Below, piece after piece: positions 1 to 8,578 of a stretch of 55,513 bases of DNA. The translations under genes were made by a program, and so were the position numbers. Under the pieces are notes generated by a model that had not been told where the DNA came from, did no database searches, and was given only the letters and a program-made list of their open reading frames with translations. How positions within the stretch are numbered: position 1 is the stretch's first letter; each line of letters begins with the position of its first letter. Source of the DNA: JANMAT01 sp031359995. Its GTDB lineage: Bacteria; Actinomycetota; Acidimicrobiia; Acidimicrobiales; Ilumatobacteraceae. The stretch covers positions 1 through 55,513 of the forward strand of contig JANMAT010000023.1 of NCBI GenBank assembly GCA_031359995.1. Reading direction: 5' to 3'.

Positions 1-4
1 TACC

Positions 5-469
5 ATGGACGATCCCGCCTTCACCGCGTCGCTGACCTATCGGGCTCCCAAGGCGGCGACCGAGTGGCTCGCCCACGCCTTCGGGTTCGAGGTGACGATG
101 GCCATCGACGGTCCTGACGACGACCCCACCATGTGCCACTACGAGATGGCGATCGACGGGCGTGGGCGGATCATGGTGGGCGGCGAGTGGGCTGACTGGG
201 CGCGGAGCCCCACCTCGGTCGGCGGCGCCAACACGCAGGTGACCCACGTGTCGTTGACGGTCGACCTCGACGGCCACTGCGCCCGGGCCCGCGCCGCAGG
301 CGCCACCATCGCCGCCGAGCCCGAGGACCAGTTCTACGGCGACCGCACCTATCGGGCCGTCGACCCGGAAGGGCACGTGTGGACCTTCGCCCAGCACGTG
401 CGCGACGTCGCCCGGGCCGAGGCCGAAGCGGCGATCGGCCAGCGCATCGAGGCGTCGAACTGGTCGTGA
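5..469 (+). CDS. VOC-fold (glyoxalase/PhnB-like) protein
   Basis: A 154-residue protein of the vicinal oxygen chelate superfamily. It opens with a short strand, then a helix-strand unit ending in the glyoxalase-like phrase AFGFEVTMAIDG, and closes with YRAVDPEGHVWTFAQHV, the usual last strand of PhnB/glyoxalase-type single-domain proteins. Substrate and metal use cannot be read. It is first in a coupled three-gene unit with an ArsR regulator and an SRPBCC protein: its TGA overlaps the GTG of the next gene. That set (VOC, ArsR, AHSA1-like) is common in actinobacteria and often handles small toxic molecules. The ATG lies 5 bases from the window edge, so promoter and RBS are outside; a more upstream start is possible. 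Confidence 0.8.
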   Translation: MDDPAFTASLTYRAPKAATEWLAHAFGFEVTMAIDGPDDDPTMCHYEMAIDGRGRIMVGGEWADWARSPTSVGGANTQVTHVSLTVDLDGHCARARAAGATIAAEPEDQFYGDRTYRAVDPEGHVWTFAQHVRDVARAEAEAAIGQRIEASNWS

Positions 470-816
470 GCGCCCGTCCGGTCGCCGCCGCCCCCGACCG
501 GTTGGACGGCGTGCTCGTCGCCCTGGCCGACCCCCACCGCCGGCGCGCCGTGGAGCTGTTGCGCGAGCGACCCCACCGCGCCGGCGAGCTGGCGGCCGCG
601 CTCGCCGTGAGCCCGTCGATGATGAGCCGCCACCTCAAGGTGCTGCGCGACAGCGCACTCGTCGAGGAGACCAGCCCGGCGTTCGACACGCGCGTCCGCA
701 TCTATTCCTTGCGCGCCGGCGCCACCGACGGTCTGCGCTCGTGGCTCGACGCCGTGGAGCGCGGATGGGCGGCGCAGCTGACGGCGCTCAAGGCCCACGT
801 GGAAGCGACGTCGTGA
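466..816 (+). CDS. ArsR-family HTH transcriptional regulator
   Basis: A 116-residue winged-helix regulator. The ArsR signature is clear: ALADPHRRRAVELL in helix 1-2, AGELAAALAVSPSMMSRHLKVL as the recognition helix region, then a wing with VRIYSL. No cysteine metal site is present, which fits the non-metal ArsR subgroup usually paired with SRPBCC/AHSA1 proteins. The GTG start at 466 is chosen because it gives a GTGA overlap with the preceding stop and the protein then begins just before the conserved domain; a longer frame from 379 would add arginine-rich residues antisense-like in character. It also overlaps the next gene by GTGA. It probably controls its own operon. Confidence 0.85.
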   Translation: MSARPVAAAPDRLDGVLVALADPHRRRAVELLRERPHRAGELAAALAVSPSMMSRHLKVLRDSALVEETSPAFDTRVRIYSLRAGATDGLRSWLDAVERGWAAQLTALKAHVEATS

Positions 817-1283
817 CGTCGCGGGCGATGGTGGCGGTGCGCATCGCCGCGCCGGCGACGCGGGTGTTCACCGCGTTCACCGCCGAGATCGGTCAGTGGT
901 GGCGCCCGCACGGCCTGTTCGAACTGAACGGGCGCGCCGACGGCCGGCTGGCCATGGAAGCGTGGGCCGGCGGCCGGGTCACCGAGACCTACCCGGACGG
1001 CGAGGAGTTCGAGGTGGGCCGGGTCCGGGTCTGGGAGCCGCCGGAGCGACTCGTCCTGTCGTGGCGGGCGGCGTCGTTCCCACCGGACCGGGAGACCCAG
1101 GTGCACGTCCGCTTCGAAGCGGTGGCGGGTGGCACCAGGGTCGTCGTCGAACACGTCGGCTGGGACTCGCTCCCGCCCGAGCACGCGGCGCGCCACGGCT
1201 TCCCGCTGCTTCCGTTCCACCAGCGCCTGGCCGAGTGGTGGCAGGCCCTGCTGAGCGACGTGGCCGCTCGCGCCGCCGATTGA
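813..1283 (+). CDS. SRPBCC / AHSA1-like domain protein
   Basis: A 156-residue START-like (SRPBCC) protein. Visible family features are IAAPATRVFTAFTA at the N-terminus, the WWRP motif, the central LVLSWRAASF strand and the C-terminal helix HQRLAEWWQALLSDV. Such proteins bind a hydrophobic ligand in a helix-grip cavity, and when they follow an ArsR gene they are thought to act on or sense the inducer; that role here is inference. The GTG at 813 overlaps the ArsR stop (GTGA); an ATG at 828 is an alternative that would remove five residues. Length matches the family. Confidence 0.82.
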   Translation: MTSRAMVAVRIAAPATRVFTAFTAEIGQWWRPHGLFELNGRADGRLAMEAWAGGRVTETYPDGEEFEVGRVRVWEPPERLVLSWRAASFPPDRETQVHVRFEAVAGGTRVVVEHVGWDSLPPEHAARHGFPLLPFHQRLAEWWQALLSDVAARAAD

Positions 1284-1296
1284 GGCCGACTGAGGC

Positions 1297-1314
1297 CGGC
1301 CGGGCGACCGGCCG
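1297..1314. terminator. Stem-loop between convergent genes
   Basis: Perfect 7-bp arms CGGCCGG and CCGGCCG with a GCGA tetraloop, sitting in the 31-bp gap between the SRPBCC stop (1283) and the stop of the convergent E2 gene (1315). Position suggests a bidirectional terminator. There is no T-tract on either strand, so intrinsic termination is not proven. Confidence 0.5.
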
Positions 1315-2550
1315 TCACGGGATGGTGGTGGGATCCTCCAGGTTGGCGGCGATGGCCCGGCAGAACTCGGCCGCCGGTGCGCCGTCGATCACGCGGTGGT
1401 CCCACGTGAGCGACAGCGTCATGACGCGGGCCCGGCGGATGCCCTCGCCGGCCCACACGACCTCGTCGCGGATGCGGCCGACGCCGAGGATGGCGGCGTT
1501 GGGCGGGTTGATGACGGGCGTGAACGCGTCGACGCCGTACATGCCGAGCGAGGTGACCGAGAAGGTGCCCCCGGCCAGGTCATCGGGCGAGATCTTCCCA
1601 CCGCGGACCGCCTCGGCCAGACGCTTGGTCTCGCCGGCGATGCCGTCGAGGCGGAGGCGGTCGGTGTGGCGCACCACCGGCACCATGAGCCCGTTGTCGA
1701 GGGCCACGGCCATGCCGACGTGGATGTCGGGCAGCAGGGCGATGCCCTCGTCGGTCACCTGGCTGTTCACGTTCGGGTGGGCCCGCAGGGCCTGGGCCGC
1801 CGCGGCGATCACGTAGTCGGTGAAGCCCGGGGCGGTGCCCTTGGCCTTGCGGGCCTCACGGTCGGCCCACACCGCGTCCATCGAGACGTCCATGGTGAGG
1901 GTGAGCTGGGCCATCGACTGCAGCGACGAGAACATGCGCGTGGCGATCGTGCCCCGCATGCCCCGCAAGGGGACGACCGACGTGGGCACCTGGGTGGCCG
2001 GCGCCGAGCCCGATACGGGCGCGGCGGCGGGTGCCGCGGCGACGGGCTGCGGGGCGATCGCCGCTGCGGGCGGCGCGGCCTTGGCGGCGGTCTCGATGTC
2101 TTCGGACACGATGCGCCCGCCGGGGCCGGTACCCACGACGGCGCTCAGGTCGACGCCGAGCTTGGCCGCCAGACGCCGGCCGTTCGGCGAGGCGAGGATG
2201 CGCCCGCCGGCTGCGACGGCGACCGCCACCGGGGCGGCGCCGTTCGACGATGCCGGCGCGGCGGCCGCGGCGGCGCCGTCGGCCGCGGCGGCCGCGTCGG
2301 CGTCGGCGGCCTCGCCCGCACCGAGCAGCCACGCGATCTGCTGGCCACACTGATAGGTGTCGCCCTCGCGGCCGAGCAGCTGGATGCGGCCGTCGGCCGG
2401 GCACTCGACCTCGGTCTCGACCTTGTCGGTCTCCACCAGCAGCACGGCGTGGCCGGCGGCGACCTGCTCACCGTCGGCGACGAGCCAGCGGAGGATCGTG
2501 CCTTCTTCCATCGTCAGCCCGAGCTTGGGCATGTTGAACTCGGTGGCCAT
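1315..2550 (-). CDS. acoC: Dihydrolipoamide acyltransferase (E2) of a 2-oxoacid/acetoin dehydrogenase complex
   Basis: A 411-residue E2 core protein. Residues 1-78 are a lipoyl domain with the lipoyl-lysine in ETDKVETE (K43). An Ala/Pro-rich linker follows, then a peripheral-subunit-binding domain at about 117-153 (ASPNGRRLAAKLGVDL, GTGPGGRI), a second Ala/Pro linker and the catalytic domain with the active-site motif DHRVIDG near the C-terminus. It carries acyl groups from the E1 proteins to CoA. It is the last gene of the minus-strand operon that begins at 8505, 24 bp after acoX. No dihydrolipoamide dehydrogenase (E3) gene is in the window, so E3 must be supplied from elsewhere. The symbol rests on the acoX neighbour; the true substrate could be another 2-oxo compound. 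Confidence 0.9.
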   Translation of the reverse strand: MATEFNMPKLGLTMEEGTILRWLVADGEQVAAGHAVLLVETDKVETEVECPADGRIQLLGREGDTYQCGQQIAWLLGAGEAADADAAAAADGAAAAAAPASSNGAAPVAVAVAAGGRILASPNGRRLAAKLGVDLSAVVGTGPGGRIVSEDIETAAKAAPPAAAIAPQPVAAAPAAAPVSGSAPATQVPTSVVPLRGMRGTIATRMFSSLQSMAQLTLTMDVSMDAVWADREARKAKGTAPGFTDYVIAAAAQALRAHPNVNSQVTDEGIALLPDIHVGMAVALDNGLMVPVVRHTDRLRLDGIAGETKRLAEAVRGGKISPDDLAGGTFSVTSLGMYGVDAFTPVINPPNAAILGVGRIRDEVVWAGEGIRRARVMTLSLTWDHRVIDGAPAAEFCRAIAANLEDPTTIP

Positions 2551-2574
2551 GGGGCGGTTGCTCCTCGTGTGCGA

Positions 2575-3603
2575 TCAGCGGTCGAAGCGCCGGGCCCGTG
2601 CGGCCGCGGCGATGGTGCGTTGGGGGTTGATGACGTGGGGGCCGTCCCGGTGCACGGTGGCGTGGGCCACCTGCCCGTCGGCGAGGGTACGATCGCGTTC
2701 GCCGTCGAAGGACAGCACACCCGGACCGACCAGGTCGACGGTGCCGCCGTCGGGCACGCGCTCGGCCCACGACCATCGCACGTCGGCGAACATGCCGGGG
2801 GCGACGGCGGCCCGCACGGTGCGGTGCGGTGCCGGCACACCGGATGCGGCCAGCGCTCCCGGTGGCGAGCAGCGCACGAGCACGGCGCCGGGCTCGGTGC
2901 GCTCCAGCGGGGCGATGACGGCGGCGATGGCCGACAGACCGACCGAGGCGGGCTCGGCGATGCAGGCCAGCACGGCCCGCAGCTGATCGGGGTGCCACAC
3001 CGCGCGCGACCCGGTGAAGCGGGCGGCCAGGAGAGCCAGGTCGACCAGGGCGAGGTCGTCGTCACCGTCGTCGACGGTGACGTGGATGACGTCGGCCTGG
3101 TCGGTGCCGTCGGCCAACGACACCACGCGGCTGGCCACCAGCCCGGCGGCCAGGCCGGCCAGCGTCGCCTCGACGAAGCGGGGGAACACGTTGTTGGTGC
3201 CGGTCGAGATGGGCATGATCGGCGCATCGAGCCAGCCCTTGGCCACGTCGCGGTTGGTGCCGTCACCGCCCAGTACCAGCACGGCTCCGGCATCCTCCTT
3301 GGCCATGCGCACGGCCATGTCGGTGGTGTCGGCCGAACGACCCCAGCAGGGCTCGTCGAGCACCTCGATGACGACGTCGCCGAGGTCGAGATCGTCGACG
3401 GCCCGTGCTGCCAGCGAGTGCTTGTCCGGCGCCAGCAGCAGCCGGGTGGCCCCACCCTCGACGGCTCCGAGCACGGCCCGCCGGATGATGCCGATCTTGG
3501 CCGAGTCGGAGGTGGGCGACGCGTGCGCCACGAGACGGCGGATGTCCTTGCCCGCGTGCGGGTTGGCGATGACGCCGACCGTGCTCGTCGCGACCGTGCT
3601 CAT
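2575..3603 (-). CDS. acoX: AcoX-like NAD-kinase-fold protein
   Basis: A 342-residue protein of the ATP-NAD kinase (NADK/AcoX) superfamily. It begins VGVIANPHAGKDIRRLV, has the diagnostic GGDGTNRD motif after VLVLGG, then STGTNNVFP, and a beta-rich C-terminal half with FDGERDRTL. AcoX is encoded in acetoin dehydrogenase operons, but its biochemical role is unsettled. It lies between E1-beta (13 bp upstream) and E2 (24 bp downstream), the classical place. The ATG at 3603 is chosen because the conserved strand starts nine residues later; the frame stays open further upstream but only as Arg/Pro-rich sequence inside E1-beta. Confidence 0.85.
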   Translation of the reverse strand: MSTVATSTVGVIANPHAGKDIRRLVAHASPTSDSAKIGIIRRAVLGAVEGGATRLLLAPDKHSLAARAVDDLDLGDVVIEVLDEPCWGRSADTTDMAVRMAKEDAGAVLVLGGDGTNRDVAKGWLDAPIMPISTGTNNVFPRFVEATLAGLAAGLVASRVVSLADGTDQADVIHVTVDDGDDDLALVDLALLAARFTGSRAVWHPDQLRAVLACIAEPASVGLSAIAAVIAPLERTEPGAVLVRCSPPGALAASGVPAPHRTVRAAVAPGMFADVRWSWAERVPDGGTVDLVGPGVLSFDGERDRTLADGQVAHATVHRDGPHVINPQRTIAAAARARRFDR

Positions 3604-3616
3604 GGGTGGTGGGTGC

Positions 3617-4648
3617 TCAGGTCCCGGCGGGCGTGCGGCCGAACAGCTCGCGCGCCGCCGCCACGATGGTCTTGGCGCTCGGGAAGTACTCGGCCTCGAG
3701 CACGGGCGAGAACGGCACCGGGCTGAACGGCGCCGCCACCCGGGCGACGGGCGCATCGAGGTAGTCGAACGCCTCCTCCTGGATGGTGGCGGCGATCTCG
3801 GCGCCGATGCCGCCGAAGCGGACGGCCTCGTGCACGACCATGGCCCGGTTGGTGCGGCGCACCGAGGTCACGATGGTGTCGGTGTCGAGCGGCTGCAGGG
3901 TGCGGGGGTCGATGATCTCGACGTCGATGCCCTCCTCGGCCAGCTTCACGGCCGCCTTCTCGACCTCGGCCACCATGCGGCCGTAGGTGACGATGGTGAG
4001 GTCGTTGCCGGGGCGCACGGTGCGGGCCACGCCGAGCGGCACGGTGTACAGCTCCTCGGGGACCACCCCGGTCATGCCCAGGAGGCGCTTGTTCTTCACC
4101 ATGACCGTGGGGTTGTCCTCACGGATGCACGACACCATGAGGCCCTTCATGTCGTACGGGTTCGACGGGTACACGACCTTCAGGCCCGGGATGTGGCACA
4201 GGATCGCTTCCAGGCTCTGGCTGTGCTGGGCGGCGGCCGACAGGCCACCACCACCAGCCGTCGTGATGGTGAGCGGCACGGTGGCCGAGCCACCGAACAT
4301 GTACTTGATCTTGGCCGCCTGGTTCACGATCTGGTCGAGAGCGACGCAGATGAAGTCCATGAACATGATGTCGACGATGGGGCGCAGTCCGGTGACCGAC
4401 GAGCCCACGCCGAGGCCGATGATGGCCTGTTCGCTGATGGGGGTGTCGACGACGCGCATCTCGCCGAACTCCTTCTGGAGCCCGCCGTAGGTGCCGAACA
4501 CGCCGCCGAAGGCGCCGATGTCCTCACCGGCGCAGTAGACGTCGGCGTCCTCGCGCATGCACTGGCGCACGGCCTCGTTGAAGGCCATCACGTAGGACAG
4601 GCTGCGCTCGGTGGCCGCCGGTGCAGTGGAGGTCTCGGTGGCGGTCAC
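3617..4648 (-). CDS. acoB: Thiamine-diphosphate-dependent dehydrogenase E1 component, beta subunit
   Basis: A 343-residue E1-beta (transketolase central plus C-terminal domain). Seen motifs are SYVMAFNEAVRQ, the strongly conserved GEDIGAFGGVFG, DTPISEQAIIGLGVG, and the C-terminal domain with VTYGRM and ETVRFGG-like VHEAVRFGGIGAEI. With the alpha subunit it decarboxylates the 2-oxo acid or cleaves acetoin and transfers the acyl group to lipoyl-E2. The GTG start at 4648 overlaps the alpha-subunit stop (GTGA), indicating translational coupling and equal subunit supply. Length is normal. Confidence 0.92.
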   Translation of the reverse strand: MTATETSTAPAATERSLSYVMAFNEAVRQCMREDADVYCAGEDIGAFGGVFGTYGGLQKEFGEMRVVDTPISEQAIIGLGVGSSVTGLRPIVDIMFMDFICVALDQIVNQAAKIKYMFGGSATVPLTITTAGGGGLSAAAQHSQSLEAILCHIPGLKVVYPSNPYDMKGLMVSCIREDNPTVMVKNKRLLGMTGVVPEELYTVPLGVARTVRPGNDLTIVTYGRMVAEVEKAAVKLAEEGIDVEIIDPRTLQPLDTDTIVTSVRRTNRAMVVHEAVRFGGIGAEIAATIQEEAFDYLDAPVARVAAPFSPVPFSPVLEAEYFPSAKTIVAAARELFGRTPAGT

Positions 4649-5625
4649 TGGGCTCCCATCACGGTGTAGACGTCGGCGAGGATCTGGTCGGAGGTGGGGG
4701 CCGGGCTGGCTTCGGCGAAGGCGATGGCGTCGGCGATGTCGGCGCGGATCTCGTCCCACACGCCGGCGGCCTGGTCGGCCGACATCTCGCCGGTCTCGGC
4801 CATGCGCTGCTCCAGCAGCATGATCGGGTCACGCTTCTTCCACACCTCGACCTCGGCGTCGGTGCGGTACTTCAGGCCCAGGTTCTGCACGCCGTGGTGG
4901 TTGTAGAACCGGTAGGTCTTGGCTTCCACCAGGGTGGGGCCGCGCCCGGCGCGGGCGTGGGCGATGGCCTCGCCGGCCGCTTCCCACACGGCCACGGCGT
5001 CCATGCCGTCGCAGATGACGCCGGGCATGCCGTAGCCCTGGGCCCGGTCGACGATGTCGGTGATGGCCATCGTCTTGTCGCGGCGGGTGAACTCGCCGAA
5101 CTCGTTGTTCTCGCACACGAACACGATGGGCAGCTTCAGTGCGCAGGCCATGTTCGCCGCCTCGTGGAAGGCGCCGATGTTGGTGGCGCCGTCACCGAAG
5201 AAGGCCACGGCGATGTTGCCCTCGCCCCTGTACTTGTTGGTGAAGGCGGCGCCCACGGCGATGGGTGAGCCGGCGCCGACGATGCCGTTGGCGCCGAGCA
5301 TGCCGAGCTCGAGCGAGCTGATGTGCATCGACCCGCCCTTGCCTTTGCAGTAGCCGGTCGACTTGGCCATCAGCTCGGCCATCATCGGGCGGAACTGGCC
5401 GCCCTTGGCCACCAGGTGGCCGTGGCCGCGATGGGTGGAGGTGATGTGGTCCTTGTTGCTCAGGTGGGCGCAGACGCCCGACGCCACCGCTTCCTCACCG
5501 ACGTAGAGGTGGAGGAAGCCGGGCAGCTTGGCCGCCTCGGCCAGCCTGCCAGCCGCTTCCTCGAACAGGCGGATGCGCACCATCCGGCGATGGATGTCGC
5601 GCAGGACATCGGTAGTGGGTTCCAT
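4645..5625 (-). CDS. acoA: Thiamine-diphosphate-dependent dehydrogenase E1 component, alpha subunit
   Basis: A 326-residue E1-alpha. The ThDP signature is complete: GDG at residues 144-146 and NN at 173-174 (CENNEFGEFTRR). Other hallmarks are FLHLYVGEEAVASG, THRGHGH and the GKGGSMH loop. The size and the neighbouring acoX favour acetoin dehydrogenase, although pyruvate or branched-chain 2-oxo acids are possible. The ATG at 5625 is preferred because GGAGGA lies 5 bases upstream; a GTG at 5640, which overlaps the ThuA stop, is an alternative adding five residues. It follows the ThuA-like gene by 11 bp in the same operon. Confidence 0.92.
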   Translation of the reverse strand: MEPTTDVLRDIHRRMVRIRLFEEAAGRLAEAAKLPGFLHLYVGEEAVASGVCAHLSNKDHITSTHRGHGHLVAKGGQFRPMMAELMAKSTGYCKGKGGSMHISSLELGMLGANGIVGAGSPIAVGAAFTNKYRGEGNIAVAFFGDGATNIGAFHEAANMACALKLPIVFVCENNEFGEFTRRDKTMAITDIVDRAQGYGMPGVICDGMDAVAVWEAAGEAIAHARAGRGPTLVEAKTYRFYNHHGVQNLGLKYRTDAEVEVWKKRDPIMLLEQRMAETGEMSADQAAGVWDEIRADIADAIAFAEASPAPTSDQILADVYTVMGAQ

Positions 5626-5636
5626 GGAGTCCTCCG

Positions 5637-6395
5637 TCACTCTTCGAGGCCCTTGGCCCAGCGGATGCTGCGCCGGAGGAGCTCGTAGTACTGGGGCACG
5701 GCCCACGAGCCGCGCTCGATCTTCGGGTAGTACTCGACGCCGACCGCGGTCATGTCGTAGTGGCCACGGCAGTGGCCGAGCGTGTTGTAGAGCACGCTGC
5801 CCTGGCCCAGCGGGCGCAGGTACATCACGAGCTGCTGCGGGTCGGCACCCGTCCAGTCGTGCTCCTGGAAGCCGCGGGCGTCGCCCGACCACGTGGTGTG
5901 GAGCAACGGGTGGAGCTGGTCGCGGTGGTGGTACTCGGAGCAGTACAGCTCGTCGTCGGTCTCGAACTCGCCGACGCCGGCGACCAACCAGTGGGCCGGA
6001 TCGGTGGTCTCCACGGTGTAGGGCATGATCGGCGGGTGGGCCACGAACTGGCTGCCCAGCGTGTCGACCCACGTGGGGAAGCACCGGGGCGACTCGACCC
6101 CATTGGGGCGGGGCAGGTCGAGGGCCGAGTTGGTGCCGTGCAGGGCCAACCAGCGGCCGCCCCCTTCGACCCAGGCGCGGATCGCGCCCTGGGCCTCGGC
6201 GGTGGGTCGCACGTCGCACGTGTAGCTGACGAGGAAGCTGGCGGCGGCGATGGCCTCGGTGTCCTCGTAGTCGGCGGCGACGCGCACACGGATCTCGTCG
6301 TGCTCGGCCAGGAGCTTGAGCAGCTCGAGCCGGGCGAAGTCGATGTCGTGGTAGCGGCCGCCGGCCACGAGGTAGGCGTCGATGCGCGCGGTCAT
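5637..6395 (-). CDS. ThuA-like domain protein
   Basis: A 252-residue protein of the ThuA family (class I glutamine-amidotransferase-like fold). Recognisable parts are the start AYLVAGGRYHDIDFARLELL, the GGGRWLALHGTNSA strand-turn, PYTVETTDPAHWLVAG, and YNTLGHCRGHYDM near the C-terminus. ThuA proteins are linked to sugar (trehalose) or secondary-metabolite catabolism, but the reaction is poorly defined and the nucleophile is not obvious here. It sits inside the ACAD-SDR-ThuA-E1-E2 operon, 13 bp after the SDR and 11 bp before E1-alpha, so it probably acts on an intermediate of the same pathway. A second ThuA gene is at 15833-16666. Confidence 0.8.
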   Translation of the reverse strand: MTARIDAYLVAGGRYHDIDFARLELLKLLAEHDEIRVRVAADYEDTEAIAAASFLVSYTCDVRPTAEAQGAIRAWVEGGGRWLALHGTNSALDLPRPNGVESPRCFPTWVDTLGSQFVAHPPIMPYTVETTDPAHWLVAGVGEFETDDELYCSEYHHRDQLHPLLHTTWSGDARGFQEHDWTGADPQQLVMYLRPLGQGSVLYNTLGHCRGHYDMTAVGVEYYPKIERGSWAVPQYYELLRRSIRWAKGLEE

Positions 6396-6408
6396 GGACG
6401 GACCGGCC

Positions 6409-7164
6409 TCAGTAGTCGACGCGCTTGAGGAAGCCGCCGTCGACCGTGACGTTCACACCGTTGATGTGCTTGGCCGCCGGGCTGGACAGGAAGGCCACCG
6501 TGTTGGCCACGTCCTGGGCGGTGCCCAGTTCGCCACCGGGATGGTTCTTCTGGGTCGCCTCGAAGAAGGGCGCCATGTTGTTCTTGATCATGTCCCAGTC
6601 GCCCCCGTCGATGAAGATGGGGCCGGGCTGCACGACGTTGCAGCGCACGCCCTGGGCGCCGAGCACCTGGGCCTGACCCAGGGTCCAGTTGGTGACCGCG
6701 GCCTTGAACGCCGAGTAGCTGCCCGAGCCCGAGGCGAAGTGCTCGGCGATGGCGGTGGTGCCGATGGAGATGAGGGCGCCGCCCCCGTCGACCAGGAACG
6801 GCTTGGCCGCATCGACCCCCTGCACGAGGGCCATGAGATCGATGTTGAAGTTGTTGATCCAGGCCTCGAACTTGCGGGCCGGCTTGGCCGAGGTGTTGTG
6901 CACGTAGATGTCGATGCCGCCGAGCTGCTCGGCCGACGACGCGACCCACGCCCGCAGCGTCTCGGCGTCGCCGGCGTCGACGACAGCGCCGACGGCGGTG
7001 CCCTTGGCCGACAGCGCCTTGATCGCTTCGGCCACTTCGTCGGCGTTGCGGGCGCAGATGGCGACCGATGCGCCTTCGGCCAGCAGCGTCTCGGCGATGG
7101 CGCGGCCGATGCCCTTGGTCGCGCCGGTGACGAGGGCCTTCTTGCCCGCGAGTCCGAGATCCAT
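6409..7164 (-). CDS. SDR-family oxidoreductase
   Basis: A 251-residue classical short-chain dehydrogenase. The Rossmann motif is TGATKGIGRA, the structural motif HNTSA replaces the usual NNAG, and the active-site pair is YSAFK. The C-terminal GVNVTVDGGF is typical. NADP/NAD preference is not certain; a basic CARN after the second strand favours NADP. Second gene of the minus-strand operon, 63 bp after the acyl-CoA dehydrogenase and 13 bp before ThuA. Substrate unknown. Confidence 0.88.
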   Translation of the reverse strand: MDLGLAGKKALVTGATKGIGRAIAETLLAEGASVAICARNADEVAEAIKALSAKGTAVGAVVDAGDAETLRAWVASSAEQLGGIDIYVHNTSAKPARKFEAWINNFNIDLMALVQGVDAAKPFLVDGGGALISIGTTAIAEHFASGSGSYSAFKAAVTNWTLGQAQVLGAQGVRCNVVQPGPIFIDGGDWDMIKNNMAPFFEATQKNHPGGELGTAQDVANTVAFLSSPAAKHINGVNVTVDGGFLKRVDY

Positions 7165-7227
7165 CAGTGATTCCCCCAGATTGTGTGTGGTGACCTACAA
7201 GAGCACTTCCGAGCGTGCCCGCGCTAG

Positions 7228-8505
7228 CTAGCGCGGGATCGCCCTCCACGGTACGTCCTTGTCGACCCGGGGCTCGCCCGGCAGGCCCAGCACCCGTTCG
7301 CCGACGATGTTGCGCTGGACCTCGTCGCTGCCGCCGGCGATGCGGTAGCCCGGGGCGCCGAGCACGTGCTCACCCCATTCGTAGGTGCCCCACTCGCCGG
7401 TGTCGGCGATCAGCTGGGGTCCGACGACCTCGGACACGACGTCGCTCATGAGGCGCATGCCCTCGGTCCACAGCAGCTTGCCGAGGGAGCCCTCGGGGCC
7501 GGGAGGGGCGCCGGCGGCGCGCAGGTCGGCGGCGCGGCGGTTCACGAAGCTCTCGATGCGGGTGTGGGTGTACATGCGCATGAGCGCCTGGCGCGCGACC
7601 GGGTCGCCGAGCTCGTCGGCCTGACGGGCCGACGCCAACAGGTGCCGCCACGAGCCGCCGGCGCGACCGCCGCCACCGCCGCCCGAAGCGGAGTGGTCGC
7701 GCTCGAAGCCGAGGGTGGTGAGGGCCACGTTCCAGCCGCTGCCGACCTCGCCCAGGCGGAGCGAGTCGGGGATGCGCACGTCGTTGAAGAAGACCTCGTT
7801 GAACGACTGGCCGCCGCTCATCTGCTTGATGGGGCGGACCTCCACCCCGGGCAGGTCGAACGGCACCAGGAAGGCGGTCATGCCCTTGTGCTTGGCCACG
7901 TCGGGATCGGTGCGGGCGATGAGCTCACCCCACGCCGAGAACTGGGCGCCCGAGCTCCACACCTTCTGACCGTTCACGATCCACTCGTCGCCGTCACGCT
8001 CGGCCTTGCAGGCCAGCGAGGCGAGATCGGAGCCGGCGCCGGGCTCGGAGAAGAGCTGGCACACGTACTCGTCGGTGCGCAGGAAGCTGGCGACGAAGCG
8101 CTCCTTCTGCTCCGGGGTGCCGAACTGGCGGACGGTGGGCGCGATGAGACCGGTGGTGACGCCGAACAGCTCGTGGCGGGGCGGCGTGTCGTACTCGGCC
8201 TCCAGCCGGCCGAAGGCTCGCCCGTGGTCCTTGCTGAGCCCCAGGCCGCCGTACTCCTTCGGCCACGTGATGGCGTGGTAGCCGCGCTCGGCCTTGGCCT
8301 GGTTCCAGCGCCGGGCCTCTTCCAGCAGCGCGTGCTCCTGCTCGTGGCTGAGGGCGTGGAACACCGAGACGCTGAACGGGTCGCCGGGGACGAGCTCGCC
8401 TTCCTTGGCCTCCACCCGGGGCTTGGCGTTGGCGGCCAGCCACTGGCGCGCCTCGGCGGCGAACGCCTCCACGCTCACGTCGTCTGCGGTGCGACCGTCG
8501 GCCAT
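7228..8505 (-). CDS. Acyl-CoA dehydrogenase family protein
   Basis: A 425-residue flavoprotein with the ACAD layout: N-terminal helical domain (EARQWLAANAKPRVE), the FAD/substrate-binding middle strand LFSEPGAGSDLASL and VNGQKVWSSGA, then the C-terminal helical domain closing with IAGGSDEVQRNIVGERVLGLP. It would introduce an alpha-beta double bond in an acyl-CoA; chain type is not readable. It heads the seven-gene operon ending at 1315. ATG at 8505 with GGGGGAGATC upstream is chosen; further upstream the frame loses family resemblance. It is divergent from a TetR gene (8645), with an operator-like motif between them. Confidence 0.9.
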   Translation of the reverse strand: MADGRTADDVSVEAFAAEARQWLAANAKPRVEAKEGELVPGDPFSVSVFHALSHEQEHALLEEARRWNQAKAERGYHAITWPKEYGGLGLSKDHGRAFGRLEAEYDTPPRHELFGVTTGLIAPTVRQFGTPEQKERFVASFLRTDEYVCQLFSEPGAGSDLASLACKAERDGDEWIVNGQKVWSSGAQFSAWGELIARTDPDVAKHKGMTAFLVPFDLPGVEVRPIKQMSGGQSFNEVFFNDVRIPDSLRLGEVGSGWNVALTTLGFERDHSASGGGGGGRAGGSWRHLLASARQADELGDPVARQALMRMYTHTRIESFVNRRAADLRAAGAPPGPEGSLGKLLWTEGMRLMSDVVSEVVGPQLIADTGEWGTYEWGEHVLGAPGYRIAGGSDEVQRNIVGERVLGLPGEPRVDKDVPWRAIPR

Positions 8506-8578
8506 GCTCGGATCTCCCCCTCGTGACGGCCGGGCGCCAGCCGGACCGGGCCCGACGATAGCCGTTGGGCGCCCGAAA

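Noticed and set aside
1396..3726. A 776-codon plus-strand open frame opposite the E2/acoX/E1-beta genes
   Set aside because: It is Gly/His/Arg-rich with no domain, and mirrors three well-recognised genes on the other strand; long antisense frames are expected at this GC content.
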